Assembly: GCA_963520725.1 (NCBI GenBank)
Contig: CAUQSG010000033.1
Span: 1 to 16,111 of the forward strand
Direction of reading: 5' to 3'
Origin: JABCPE02 sp963520725
GTDB lineage: Bacteria; Bacteroidota; Bacteroidia; Flavobacteriales; Weeksellaceae
Length of the DNA stretch: 16,111 nucleotides
In this document: piece by piece, positions 1 to 7,129 of the stretch
Layout of the letters: each line of letters opens with the position of its first letter
Numbering within the stretch: the first letter of the stretch is position 1
Notes under the pieces: generated by a model
What the model saw: only the letters and a program-made list of their open reading frames with translations
Databases searched by the model: none
Told to the model about the DNA's origin: nothing
Program-made: the position numbers and the translations under genes

Positions 1-122
1 CCAGAATAGAGGAAATTCCGCAAGAAAAACCAAAAGAAACTCCGAAAGAGGAACAAAAGAACCAAAAACCTACAAAACTAGAACGACCAGTCCAAAGCTG
101 GGAAAAACAGTATTTAGATTAA
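1..122 (+). CDS. C-terminal tail of an unidentified protein (5' end outside window)
   Basis: An open frame runs in from the left edge (codons begin at base 3) and ends at a TAA at 120-122, giving 39 residues. The visible part is a hydrophilic tail dominated by Lys, Glu, Pro and Gln, ending in SWEKQYLD. It contains no recognisable domain and is probably a disordered C-terminus. A strong terminator begins 9 bases after the stop, which supports a real gene end. The gene converges on tsaB. The family cannot be told from this fragment. Confidence 0.6.
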   Translation, partial: RIEEIPQEKPKETPKEEQKNQKPTKLERPVQSWEKQYLD

Positions 123-130
123 TCATAAAA

Positions 131-165
131 ACCAGCATCAGATATTTCTCTGATGCTGGTTTTTT
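131..165. terminator. Bidirectional intrinsic terminator between the left-edge gene and tsaB
   Basis: A perfect 12-bp stem (131-142 with 149-160) closes a 6-base loop (143-148). AAAA precedes it and TTTTT follows (161-165), so it can end transcription in both directions. It sits between the stop of the + strand partial gene and the stop of tsaB on the - strand. Confidence 0.85.
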
Positions 166-198
166 ATATTTTACATTAAAATTTATGTTATAAGAATT

Positions 199-864
199 TT
201 ACTTTTTCTTCACTCCGTGAAAATCTTTCAAATAAAATGGCTCGAAATAGACAATATCTTCAAAGTCTTTTTGCTTGTATTTTTCCACGGCTTTTTTTAT
301 CAAATATTTCGCTGATGGATAGATATTTTCGTTGTATTCCGCCTGCGAAAGTTTTAGTACCTGCTGTGCTTTCAGAGAGCCATCTCCTACGAAAAGTATT
401 TTTTTGCCCTCATATTCCTGAAAAGATTCTTCATCCAAAATCTTCGCGTTTGTCTCTACCAGCATCTGCCCTGATTTTCCATCAAAAACAGCCGTATAGA
501 CCTCCATTCTACGAGCATCTATGAGCGGAATTATCAAATCATAATTGCCCAAAAATGGCTCTACCATAGTTTCCAGAGAATTTACCGTTACCAAAGGAAT
601 ACCAAGCCCAAAACAAAAGCCCTTCGCCGAGGCCGCTCCTATTCGCAGCCCTGTATAAGACCCAGGCCCTTTTCCTAACGAAATTGCATCCAAATCCTTC
701 AGACCTATTTCAGCACCCTCCAGAGCCCATTCTATATAGGTGTGGAGGTTTTCGGATTGTTTATAATCCTGCGATACTTTCTCACAAAGACAAAGTAGTT
801 TTTCATCAGACGAAATGGCAACAGAACAGTTTTTAGACGAAGTCTCTATGTGTAGAATTTTCAT
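199..864 (-). CDS. tsaB: tRNA threonylcarbamoyladenosine biosynthesis protein TsaB (YeaZ)
   Basis: TsaB is a cytoplasmic ASKHA-fold protein that partners TsaD (with TsaE) to transfer the threonylcarbamoyl group onto A37 of ANN-decoding tRNAs. The 221-residue product starts MKILHIETSS, the usual N-terminal strand. It carries the family signature GPGSYTGLRIG at 66-76 and DARRMEVY at 116-123. The C-terminus ends in a YFEPFYLKDF segment seen in Bacteroidota homologues. Length is normal for the family. TsaB lacks the metal-binding histidines of TsaD and acts as a dimerisation platform (family knowledge). It is the last gene of a four-gene - strand cluster, 31 bases after yraN, and ends before the bidirectional terminator at 131-165. 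No tsaD or tsaE is in view. Confidence 0.95.
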   Translation of the reverse strand: MKILHIETSSKNCSVAISSDEKLLCLCEKVSQDYKQSENLHTYIEWALEGAEIGLKDLDAISLGKGPGSYTGLRIGAASAKGFCFGLGIPLVTVNSLETMVEPFLGNYDLIIPLIDARRMEVYTAVFDGKSGQMLVETNAKILDEESFQEYEGKKILFVGDGSLKAQQVLKLSQAEYNENIYPSAKYLIKKAVEKYKQKDFEDIVYFEPFYLKDFHGVKKK

Positions 865-895
865 TCAGCAAAATTAATTTTTTTATTTAAAATCC

Positions 896-1264
896 TCAAA
901 TATCTATGATTTCAAAAGCATTTTCTATATGCTTGATTTGGAATTGATTTTCTTGATTTGGAAGAATGGCAATTATATCAAACCTTGCTTCCTTGTCTAT
1001 TTCATTTTCTTCCAAAAAATGGCTCGCAACAGAGATGAGCAGTCTGATTTTCTTCTTATTCACCGCCTCTTCTGGACTCAGGAAAGTATCTGTGCTTCTG
1101 GCTTTTACTTCTATTATAACAATCTGATTTTCAGTCTCTGCGATGATATCTATTTCGGCTTTTAGGTATCGGTAGTTTTTGACTAAAATTTTATAGCCTT
1201 TCTTTTCCAAAAACTCTACCGCCAGATTTTCGGATTCCTTTCCAAAGTCATTATGCTCAGCCAT
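896..1264 (-). CDS. YraN family (UPF0102) endonuclease-like protein
   Basis: A 122-residue protein of the YraN/UPF0102 family, predicted to have a restriction-endonuclease-like (PD-(D/E)xK) fold. The N-terminal helix FGKESENLAVEFLEKKGY is the family hallmark. The putative metal site is visible as E37 and D39 (AEIDII), followed by E52-V-K54 (IIEVKAR). RFDIIAI at 94-100 forms the C-terminal strand. The physiological role is poorly defined; a nuclease role in recombination or repair is inferred from the fold only. The start lies 8 bases after the S66 peptidase gene, so the two are almost certainly cotranscribed. Length is typical. Confidence 0.92.
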   Translation of the reverse strand: MAEHNDFGKESENLAVEFLEKKGYKILVKNYRYLKAEIDIIAETENQIVIIEVKARSTDTFLSPEEAVNKKKIRLLISVASHFLEENEIDKEARFDIIAILPNQENQFQIKHIENAFEIIDI

Positions 1265-1272
1265 TTATGGAA

Positions 1273-2205
1273 TTATAAGAATTCTACTTTTGCTTCCGTT
1301 TCGGAAATGTTCAGTTTTATTTCAGAGCCTAAAATCAGCGGCACATTATCAAAAATATGCCCGTTAGGAAAAGCGAACAGCTTTGGGAAAGAATATTTCT
1401 TGAGCCTTTCGGCAATGATTTCATAAGCCATAGCATCATAACTATACTCATAATCAGGGTTTTCCGCCTCGTTTCCCATGTTAATCATCCCTCCGATGAT
1501 GATGCCCTTTATTTTCCTAAAAACACCAGCTAAATCAAGGGAAATGAGCATTCTGTCCAGCGAATAAAAATTCTCGCCGATGTCTTCTATAAACAAAATT
1601 CTGTCCCTGAAATCTACCGAATATGAGCTTCCCAAAAGCGCATAGACCAGCGCCAGATTTCCACCGACCAAAACGCCCTCTACGCTTCCGTGGTTATTCT
1701 GCGGATGTGGAGTGACCTGATATTTAGGCTTTTTCCCGCTGAAAATATTGAAAATCTCTTCATAACTTTCGGCTGAAACTCCAAAAGATGAGGTCTTCAG
1801 CGTCTGTCCGTGGATACTCGCAAAGCCCTTTTTCAAGAGGAAACTTTGGATAACGGTATTATCCGAATAGCCGATGTACCATTTCGGATTTTCTTTGAAA
1901 TGATTTAGTTTTAGATGTCCCAAAAGATGCTGACAACCATAGCCACCGCGCGTAGCCCAGATGGCAGAAACCTCATCACTATTCAATGCCCAATTCAGGT
2001 CAGAAATCCGCTGTTTTTCCGTTCCAGAATAGCTGTACCCAAAGGAAAATCTGCCCAAGCAATGAGGACTGAGAACAGGCTCATAACCTTTGGATTTTAT
2101 AAGTTCCAGCGTGGATAAAATCTGCCCTTCTTCTACTGAACCAGCAGGAGAAACGACTGCTATTTTATCGCCTTTTTTAAGGGTTTTTGGGAATATGACC
2201 GCCAT
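1273..2205 (-). CDS. LD-carboxypeptidase (peptidase family S66, LdcA/MccF type)
   Basis: A 310-residue S66 serine peptidase. LdcA members cut the L-Lys/DAP-D-Ala bond of muropeptide tetrapeptides during cytoplasmic peptidoglycan recycling. MccF members cleave microcin C-type toxins. The catalytic triad can be placed as S114 in GYSDNT, E207 in FIEDIGE and H283 in FPNGHIFDN, close to S115/E217/H285 of Pseudomonas LdcA. WATRGGYG at 83-90 is the conserved glycine-rich segment before the nucleophile. No signal peptide is visible, which fits a cytosolic enzyme. The gene lies 24 bases after the LysE-family gene and 8 bases before yraN. LdcA versus MccF substrate cannot be separated by reading; the recycling role is the default. 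Confidence 0.92.
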   Translation of the reverse strand: MAVIFPKTLKKGDKIAVVSPAGSVEEGQILSTLELIKSKGYEPVLSPHCLGRFSFGYSYSGTEKQRISDLNWALNSDEVSAIWATRGGYGCQHLLGHLKLNHFKENPKWYIGYSDNTVIQSFLLKKGFASIHGQTLKTSSFGVSAESYEEIFNIFSGKKPKYQVTPHPQNNHGSVEGVLVGGNLALVYALLGSSYSVDFRDRILFIEDIGENFYSLDRMLISLDLAGVFRKIKGIIIGGMINMGNEAENPDYEYSYDAMAYEIIAERLKKYSFPKLFAFPNGHIFDNVPLILGSEIKLNISETEAKVEFL

Positions 2206-2229
2206 AAGTGTCTGTTATTGAGTATCTTT

Positions 2230-2907
2230 TTACTTTATTTCTTCTCGTTTGATGCCTTTTTCTTCTAATCTTTTGTCCAGTTGGTTAAAGGATTTAAAAC
2301 TTTGAAGGAAAATAAACACGCTCAGAACCAGCAGAATAAAACCTACGCCTTTTCGGATTTTATTGGCTACCTGCTGGTTGAGTTTATTGTGAAATTGTTT
2401 CGCCAAATAGATTTTCGCCAAGTCTATCAAAAGATATGTCCCGATAACCAAACAGATATAAAGCAAAAATCTGCCCGTGTCGGGATAGTTTTTTCTAATG
2501 AAAATGACGGTTACCAACCAGAAAAGCACCACACCGATGTTCAGAATATTGAGCAGAAAACCATTGAGAAATGTTTTCAGATAGTTTTGGTTGATGAGTC
2601 TTTCCTCACCTGCGATGTGCATTCTGGTTTTGGAAACGATCATATAAATCCCATAAACAAAGATAATAAGCGCCGAAATCCTATAAAAACTCGGGTATTG
2701 GTCTATAATGTGGATAATGTCCTGACTGCTGAAATACGCCGCCACAATGCACACTATATCCGCAAAAACTACGCCCAAATCCAGCGCCAATGCATGCCGA
2801 GGCCCTCGCGAAAGACTAGTCTCTACCAAAAGGAAGAAAACAGGCCCGATGAATACCAAACTAAGCATAAAACCCAAACCGACAGCAGAAAAAATAAGCT
2901 CTATCAT
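2230..2907 (-). CDS. LysE/RhtB family amino-acid exporter
   Basis: A 225-residue integral membrane protein with about six hydrophobic segments (near residues 4-28, 41-60, 76-92, 111-135, 146-168 and 186-203) and a charged C-terminal tail. The first helix pair carries the LysE/RhtB signature GPVFFLLVETSLSRGPRHAL followed by DLGVVFAD. A second family feature is FLNGFLLNILNIGVVLFW at 113-130. LysE-superfamily proteins export amino acids or related small solutes, driven by ion gradients. The substrate cannot be predicted here. It is the first gene of the - strand cluster, 24 bases ahead of the S66 gene. A TATTTTTG box lies 26 bases upstream of its ATG. Confidence 0.9.
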   Translation of the reverse strand: MIELIFSAVGLGFMLSLVFIGPVFFLLVETSLSRGPRHALALDLGVVFADIVCIVAAYFSSQDIIHIIDQYPSFYRISALIIFVYGIYMIVSKTRMHIAGEERLINQNYLKTFLNGFLLNILNIGVVLFWLVTVIFIRKNYPDTGRFLLYICLVIGTYLLIDLAKIYLAKQFHNKLNQQVANKIRKGVGFILLVLSVFIFLQSFKSFNQLDKRLEEKGIKREEIK

Positions 2908-2933
2908 AGAATGCGAATTCTTAATTGAAACTC

Positions 2934-2964
2934 CAAAAATACGGAATTTATTTTTAGATGAAAA
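2934..2964 (-). promoter_or_regulatory. Predicted promoter of the LysE-S66-yraN-tsaB cluster
   Basis: Read on the - strand, TATTTTTG (2934-2941) matches the Bacteroidota -7 consensus TAnnTTTG exactly. A TTTT tetramer (2961-2964) stands 19 bases upstream, one mismatch from the -33 TTTG. This places a start roughly 20 bases before the lysE-type ATG. It overlaps the facing lipoprotein promoter. Such boxes also occur by chance in AT-rich DNA. Confidence 0.45.
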
Positions 2965-2976
2965 TCATTATATTTG
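2947..2976 (+). promoter_or_regulatory. Predicted promoter of the first lipoprotein gene
   Basis: TATATTTG at 2969-2976 matches TAnnTTTG exactly. The best -33 candidate is TTTA (2947-2950), 18 bases upstream. The ATG follows 27 bases after the box, across an AT-only-looking leader. The same box and leader recur before the second lipoprotein (3955-3989), which supports function. Confidence 0.5.
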
Positions 2977-3003
2977 TCCAATTAATTTTAAATTCAATAT
3001 AAA

Positions 3004-3897
3004 ATGAAAAAACTTCTATTTTCAGCTCTTGTGGGAGCGATGATTATTTCGTGCAGCAGGGATAATGACAACACTAATCCTACAACACCTCAGGCGCCTG
3101 CAATCAGTCAAACAGTAATTCTTCCAACCAAACTTACCTATTCTCAAACTGGTAAAGCAGATGAAGTGATTACTTTTAGTTATAATGGAAATAAGCTCAT
3201 GAAAGTTACTCGTGACAACAAAGATGTAATTTACACTTATACAGGAGATTTAATCACTTCTATAAATAATCCTAATGAAAGTTCTCATGTATTTAATTAT
3301 GATTCTAATGGAAACCTTATCTCTGAAAAAGAAGAATCTTATAGTGGTACTATTAAAGTTTTAGAAGAAAATACAACATACACCATCAATGGTTCTACTG
3401 TAAAAGCACAAAAGATATCTAAAAATTATGATGATATAACTGGAACTCTATCTTCTATATCCACTTCTACCATCACTTACACATTAGATGCAAAGAAAAG
3501 ACCAATAAAAAGTGTGGAAGTTTCTGAAGAGAGAGACTCAACAGGAAATCTTATTGAAAAGACGAATAATAATACTACTACTTACCAATATGCAAATCAT
3601 CATAGTTTAATAGAAAACATAGTTGGTTTTGATAAATTGACCTATTCTGATTTTCTTTCTAATAATGAGGATTTTCCTCATAATATCGTTTCTTATATGA
3701 AAGAGGATATCAATAGAACCTATTATCATTTTGGTGGCAGCCCTCATAATGAAAGTTATATTAACGAGGTTAAAGTAGAATATTCTGTAAATACTAACAA
3801 CTATCCTATTAAAATACAACCTAAAGCTAAAAACCACATCAATAGACAATTTGAAAATAGAAATAATAGTTATTTCACAATAGAATACAATAAATAA
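3004..3897 (+). CDS. Putative surface lipoprotein with YD-like repeats, copy A
   Basis: A 297-residue predicted lipoprotein of unknown function. A short type II signal peptide (KK, hydrophobic core, lipobox IIS-C17) would leave Cys17 lipidated. The following SRDNDN stretch is acidic and polar, resembling the lipoprotein export signals that send Bacteroidota lipoproteins to the cell surface (inference). After a Thr/Pro linker the body is built of repeating beta-strand units such as SYNGNKL (59-65), NYDSNGNLISEKE (98-110), TYTLDAKKRPIKSVE (158-172) and EYSVNTNNYPIK (259-270). They recall YD/RHS repeats and DUF4595-like lipoproteins. There are no catalytic motifs, no toxin domain and no cysteine except C17. 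It has its own promoter and terminator and is followed by a paralogue with the same layout. Confidence 0.85.
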   Translation: MKKLLFSALVGAMIISCSRDNDNTNPTTPQAPAISQTVILPTKLTYSQTGKADEVITFSYNGNKLMKVTRDNKDVIYTYTGDLITSINNPNESSHVFNYDSNGNLISEKEESYSGTIKVLEENTTYTINGSTVKAQKISKNYDDITGTLSSISTSTITYTLDAKKRPIKSVEVSEERDSTGNLIEKTNNNTTTYQYANHHSLIENIVGFDKLTYSDFLSNNEDFPHNIVSYMKEDINRTYYHFGGSPHNESYINEVKVEYSVNTNNYPIKIQPKAKNHINRQFENRNNSYFTIEYNK

Positions 3898-3901
3898 CAC
3901 A

Positions 3902-3926
3902 AAAACTCCCTTTTTTAGGGAGTTTT
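3902..3926 (+). terminator. Intrinsic terminator of lipoprotein copy A
   Basis: A 10-bp stem (3902-3911 with 3917-3926) closes a TTTTT loop. The arms read AAAACTCCCT and AGGGAGTTTT, followed by a pyrimidine-rich CTCTTTTT. It starts 4 bases after the stop codon. Its 25-base core is the exact reverse complement of the core of the terminator after copy B. Confidence 0.85.
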
Positions 3927-3931
3927 CTCTT

Positions 3932-3962
3932 TTTAGTGTAAAAGATATTATTCTTATATTTG
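3932..3962 (+). promoter_or_regulatory. Predicted promoter of the second lipoprotein gene
   Basis: TATATTTG (3955-3962) matches TAnnTTTG exactly and has TTTA (3932-3935) 19 bases upstream. The leader from 3963 to the ATG differs from that of copy A at only two positions. The sequence upstream of the -7 box is unlike copy A, so the -33 region is not part of the duplication. The promoter sits directly behind the copy A terminator. Confidence 0.5.
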
Positions 3963-4910
3963 CTCAATTAATTTTAAATTCAATATAAAATGAAAAAAAT
4001 TTTATTTTCAGCTCTTGTGGGAGCGATGATTATTTCGTGCAGTAGAGATAATGACAACACTAATCCTACAACGCCTCAGACACCTGCAACTAGTGAAACA
4101 GGGATTCTTCCTGTGAAGTATTCTTATTATGATGATAGATCTAACCAACTAAGTGCAGAAATAACCTTCATATACAATGGAACAAAACTAACAAAACTAA
4201 TACATAATGATGGAGATGTATCTAATGTTAGTTATAATGGAAATTTAATTACCTCTATTATAAATAGTAAAATGTCTAGTGAATTTGGTTATGATTCTAA
4301 TGGTAATCTTACATCTGAAAAATTAAAAAGATTTAGTAATTCTACTAAAACTTCAGAAAATGATATAACATACACTATCAATGGTTCTACTGTAACAGCA
4401 CAAAAGATATCTAAAGATTATGATTATAGAGACGGAACTCTATCTTCTATAACCACTTCTACCATCACTTACACATTAGATACACAGAAAAGACCAATAA
4501 AAAGTGTGGAAGTTTCTGAAACTAAAGACACAACAGGAAATATTACTTTTCAAGAAAATAAAACCACTACTATTCAATATGCTAACCATCATAGTCCACT
4601 AAGAAATATAGTTGGTTTTGATAAATTAAATTATTCAGACTTTACAGATCATGATGATGAAGCTTTCACAAATACTATTTCTTATATGAAAGAAGAATCT
4701 AAAGTAACTCAGTATCATGGAGGTAGTAATGTTGTTACAAATAATGTATATGAAAGAAAACATGAGTACACCATCAATTCCAATAATTACCCTATTAAAG
4801 AACAAGAATATTATAGAAGTAATTCTTCTGGAACTTATGCAAAAGACCGCGGTCAAACTATAATAGAATACAATAAATAACATAAAAACTCCCTAAAAAA
4901 GGGAGTTTTT
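3955..4910 (+). repeat. Tandem duplication, copy B (promoter box, lipoprotein gene, terminator)
   Basis: Copy B of the duplication described for 2969-3926. It keeps the -7 box, leader, signal peptide codons, central block (about 4434-4520) and stop region, with small in-frame insertions and deletions elsewhere. The terminator loop is inverted relative to copy A. Confidence 0.85.
3990..4880 (+). CDS. Putative surface lipoprotein with YD-like repeats, copy B
   Basis: A 296-residue paralogue of the preceding lipoprotein, function unknown. The first 30 residues differ only at position 4, including lipobox IIS-C17 and the SRDNDNTNPTTPQ linker. Repeat units are visible at IYNGTKLTKL (61-70), SYNGNLITSI (81-90), YDSNGNLTSEK (101-111), TYTLDTQKRPIKSVE (160-174) and EYTINSNNYPIK (259-270). 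The segments TINGSTVTAQKISKDYD and YANHHS...NIVGFDKL are strongly shared with copy A. Residues ~45-125 and ~220-255 and the last ~25 before IIEYNK or TIEYNK are divergent. Base composition looks more AT-rich than the neighbouring rnr gene. It converges on rnr and shares the terminator between them. Confidence 0.85.
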   Translation: MKKILFSALVGAMIISCSRDNDNTNPTTPQTPATSETGILPVKYSYYDDRSNQLSAEITFIYNGTKLTKLIHNDGDVSNVSYNGNLITSIINSKMSSEFGYDSNGNLTSEKLKRFSNSTKTSENDITYTINGSTVTAQKISKDYDYRDGTLSSITTSTITYTLDTQKRPIKSVEVSETKDTTGNITFQENKTTTIQYANHHSPLRNIVGFDKLNYSDFTDHDDEAFTNTISYMKEESKVTQYHGGSNVVTNNVYERKHEYTINSNNYPIKEQEYYRSNSSGTYAKDRGQTIIEYNK

Positions 4911-4912
4911 TT
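4884..4912. terminator. Bidirectional terminator between lipoprotein copy B and rnr
   Basis: An 11-bp stem (4884-4894 with 4900-4910) closes an AAAAA loop, with a T-run from 4906 to 4912 on the + strand and an A-run from 4884 to 4888 for the - strand. It ends copy B (stop at 4878-4880) and is positioned to end rnr, whose stop is at 4920. The hairpin core mirrors the copy A terminator. Confidence 0.85.
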
Positions 4913-4919
4913 ATTGCTG

Positions 4920-7067
4920 TTATTCTACTATTTTAAAATCCAATTGTTTTTGGATGAGGTTGGCTTTTACTACTTGTATTTTTATCTCATCACCGAGGCG
5001 ATAGGTCTTGCCTGACTTGGTACCTACAATAGAATGCGCCTTCGAATCATGGAAATAGGAATCATCCATTAGGTCTCTTAGTTTTATCATACCTTCGGCG
5101 CCGTTTTCAGGGATTTCTACCCAGAAACCATAGTCTGCCACACCCGAGATTACGCCTATGAAATCCTGCCCTACTTTGTCTTCCATGAACTTCACCTGCA
5201 TGTATTTTATGGAGTCCCGCTCTGCATTGGCAGCCAGTCTTTCCCTATCACTGCAGTGTTTGCAGTATTCTTCGTATTCCTCTCTGTTTGGCGATTTTCC
5301 ACCATCCAGATAATGCTGGAGCAGTCTATGCGCCATAAGGTCTGGATAACGGCGAATAGGCGAAGTAAAGTGCGAATAATATGGGAATGCGAGTCCGTAG
5401 TGTCCTATGTTCTCGGTAGAATAGACCGCCTTGCTCATACTTCTCATCGCTAGGGTTTCTACCATGTTTTCCTCGCCTTTTCCTACCACATCTTTTAGGA
5501 GTTTGTTCATACTTTCGGCTATTTTTTGGGAATTGGAAATATTCATTTTGTAGCCGAGTGTCTGCACGAAATCCCTCAGTGCTTCTAGTTTCGCTGGGTC
5601 TGGGTCATCGTGGATACGATAAATAAAGGTATTATGCGTCGGTTCGCCCTTTCTGGAAAGAGATACATATTCGGAAACTTTTCTGTTTGCCAGCAGCATA
5701 AACTCCTCTATCAGGTGGTTAGAATCTTTACTGATTTTAAAATAAACCCCGATAGGATTATTATTTTCATCAAGGTTAAATCTCACCTCACTGCGGTCAA
5801 AAGCGATAGCTCCTTTCTTTAATCTCTCTTTTCTGAGAATCTTCGCCAAGTGGTCTAATGCCAGTATTTCCTCCGCCAAATCTCCTTTTCCCGTTTCTAT
5901 ACGCTCTTGGGCTTCTTCGTAGGAGAATCTTCTGTCAGAGTGGATGACCGTACGCCCAAACCACTGCTTCACTATCTCTGCCTTGTCATTCATCTCAAAC
6001 ACCGCCGAAAAAGCGTATCTATCTACATTTGGCTTTAGCGAACATAGGTCGTTACTGAGAATCTCTGGAAGCATGGGAACTACCCTATCCACGAGATAAA
6101 CGGAAGTCGCACGGCTGTATGCTTCCTCATCTAGGAGCGTTCCAGGCTGCACATAGTGGGATACATCGGCGATGTGTACGCCTATTTCCCAGTTTCCGCT
6201 GTCTAATTTTTTCAGCGATAGCGCATCATCAAAGTCCTTGGCATCTTTCGGGTCTATGGTAAAAGTAAGCACCTCCCGCATATCTCTCCTTTTTTTCAGC
6301 TCTTCAGGAGTGATTTCTCGGTTGATTTTATTGGCAAAATCCTCTACTTCCTCAGGGAAATGGTAGGGAAGTTCATATTCGGCAAGGATAGAATGGATTT
6401 CCGTTTCGTGTTCGCCTGGTTTTCCTAATACTTTGATGATTTCCCCTTCTGGGTTCTTGGAATTAATGTCCCATTGGAGCATCTTTACGACTACTTTATC
6501 GCCGTCTTTGGCTCCATGGATTTTGGATTTTGGAATGAAAATATCGGTATTGATGACCTTTTTGTCACAAACCACAAATCCGAAATCTTTATATTTCACA
6601 TACTCAAATGTCCCCACGAAAGAGTCTTTGGCTCTCTCCAAGACCTCTAACACAGAGCCTTCCAGCTTTCGCCCTTTGAAGTTGTAAGTGATGATCAAGA
6701 CCTTATCCCCCTGCAAAGCGTCTTTTACATTTTTCTGATGGATGAAGATATCTTCATCCAGTCCCTCCACGCTTACATAGGCATTTCCATTAAGCGCAAA
6801 ATCTATTGTCCCTGTCAGTGTTTCTTTTATCTGCAGGTTCACCATATATTTGCCTTTTTCTACTTCTTTTATTTTATCTTGAGCTCTCAGTTTGTGCAGA
6901 GTCTGGATGACCAGCTCTCTCTGGCGAGGGTTTTTGTAGTCTATGCCATCCGCTATCTGTTTGTAATTGTATATTTTTGAATTTTTCTTATTCATAAATC
7001 GGAGAATGAGTCTTCCGATACTCTCCAATTTGTATTGTTGTTTTTGTGATTTATTTTTTTTCTTCAT
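4920..7067 (-). CDS. rnr: Ribonuclease R (3'-5' exoribonuclease)
   Basis: RNase R degrades structured RNA processively from the 3' end and acts in mRNA decay and in rRNA and tRNA quality control. The 715-residue protein shows the full order: a Lys-rich N-terminus and winged-helix region (about 15-75), two cold-shock domains (about 82-145 and 150-215), the RNB catalytic domain (about 264-590) and a C-terminal S1 domain (about 635-713). The metal-binding aspartates lie in TIDPKDAKDFDDA as D272, D278, D280 and D281, matching E. coli RNase R. FTSPIRRYPDLMAHRLL at 567-583 is the conserved RNB C-terminal motif. It is shorter than the ~813-residue E. coli enzyme mainly because the C-terminal basic tail is absent, as is usual in this phylum. 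It appears to be its own transcription unit, with a promoter box at 7096-7103 and a shared terminator at 4884-4912. Confidence 0.96.
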   Translation of the reverse strand: MKKKNKSQKQQYKLESIGRLILRFMNKKNSKIYNYKQIADGIDYKNPRQRELVIQTLHKLRAQDKIKEVEKGKYMVNLQIKETLTGTIDFALNGNAYVSVEGLDEDIFIHQKNVKDALQGDKVLIITYNFKGRKLEGSVLEVLERAKDSFVGTFEYVKYKDFGFVVCDKKVINTDIFIPKSKIHGAKDGDKVVVKMLQWDINSKNPEGEIIKVLGKPGEHETEIHSILAEYELPYHFPEEVEDFANKINREITPEELKKRRDMREVLTFTIDPKDAKDFDDALSLKKLDSGNWEIGVHIADVSHYVQPGTLLDEEAYSRATSVYLVDRVVPMLPEILSNDLCSLKPNVDRYAFSAVFEMNDKAEIVKQWFGRTVIHSDRRFSYEEAQERIETGKGDLAEEILALDHLAKILRKERLKKGAIAFDRSEVRFNLDENNNPIGVYFKISKDSNHLIEEFMLLANRKVSEYVSLSRKGEPTHNTFIYRIHDDPDPAKLEALRDFVQTLGYKMNISNSQKIAESMNKLLKDVVGKGEENMVETLAMRSMSKAVYSTENIGHYGLAFPYYSHFTSPIRRYPDLMAHRLLQHYLDGGKSPNREEYEEYCKHCSDRERLAANAERDSIKYMQVKFMEDKVGQDFIGVISGVADYGFWVEIPENGAEGMIKLRDLMDDSYFHDSKAHSIVGTKSGKTYRLGDEIKIQVVKANLIQKQLDFKIVE

Positions 7068-7095
7068 AAATGTTTTTTCTTAAAATTTTGTTCTT

Positions 7096-7129
7096 CAAAT
7101 ATAACACTATTTATGCTTTTTTCACCAAA
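7096..7129 (-). promoter_or_regulatory. Predicted rnr promoter
   Basis: On the - strand TATATTTG (7096-7103) matches TAnnTTTG, with TTTG (7126-7129) 22 bases upstream. That spacing is slightly longer than the usual 19-21. The box lies 28 bases before the rnr ATG. The TTTG falls within the T-run of the rpiB terminator, so the two signals overlap. Confidence 0.4.

Larger units (their letters stand above)
2969..3926 (+). repeat. Tandem duplication, copy A (promoter box, lipoprotein gene, terminator)
   Basis: Copy A of a direct duplication with a start-to-start period of 986 bases. Similarity begins at the -7 box, runs through the leader and coding region, and includes the stop codon and the terminator arms. 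Conservation is patchy: near-identical at the first ~100 coding bases and at about 3442-3528, and much weaker between and after. Confidence 0.85.

Noticed and set aside
2281..2928. A 215-codon open frame on the + strand opposite the LysE-type gene
   Set aside because: Its product is rich in polar residues with no domain, and it is the antisense of a clear six-helix membrane protein. The - strand frame explains the region.
3004..4880. The lipoprotein pair as a polymorphic toxin and immunity pair, because of the YD/RHS-like repeats
   Set aside because: Both copies are close paralogues of the same size with lipoprotein signals. Neither has an RHS core motif, a toxin domain or an immunity-like partner.
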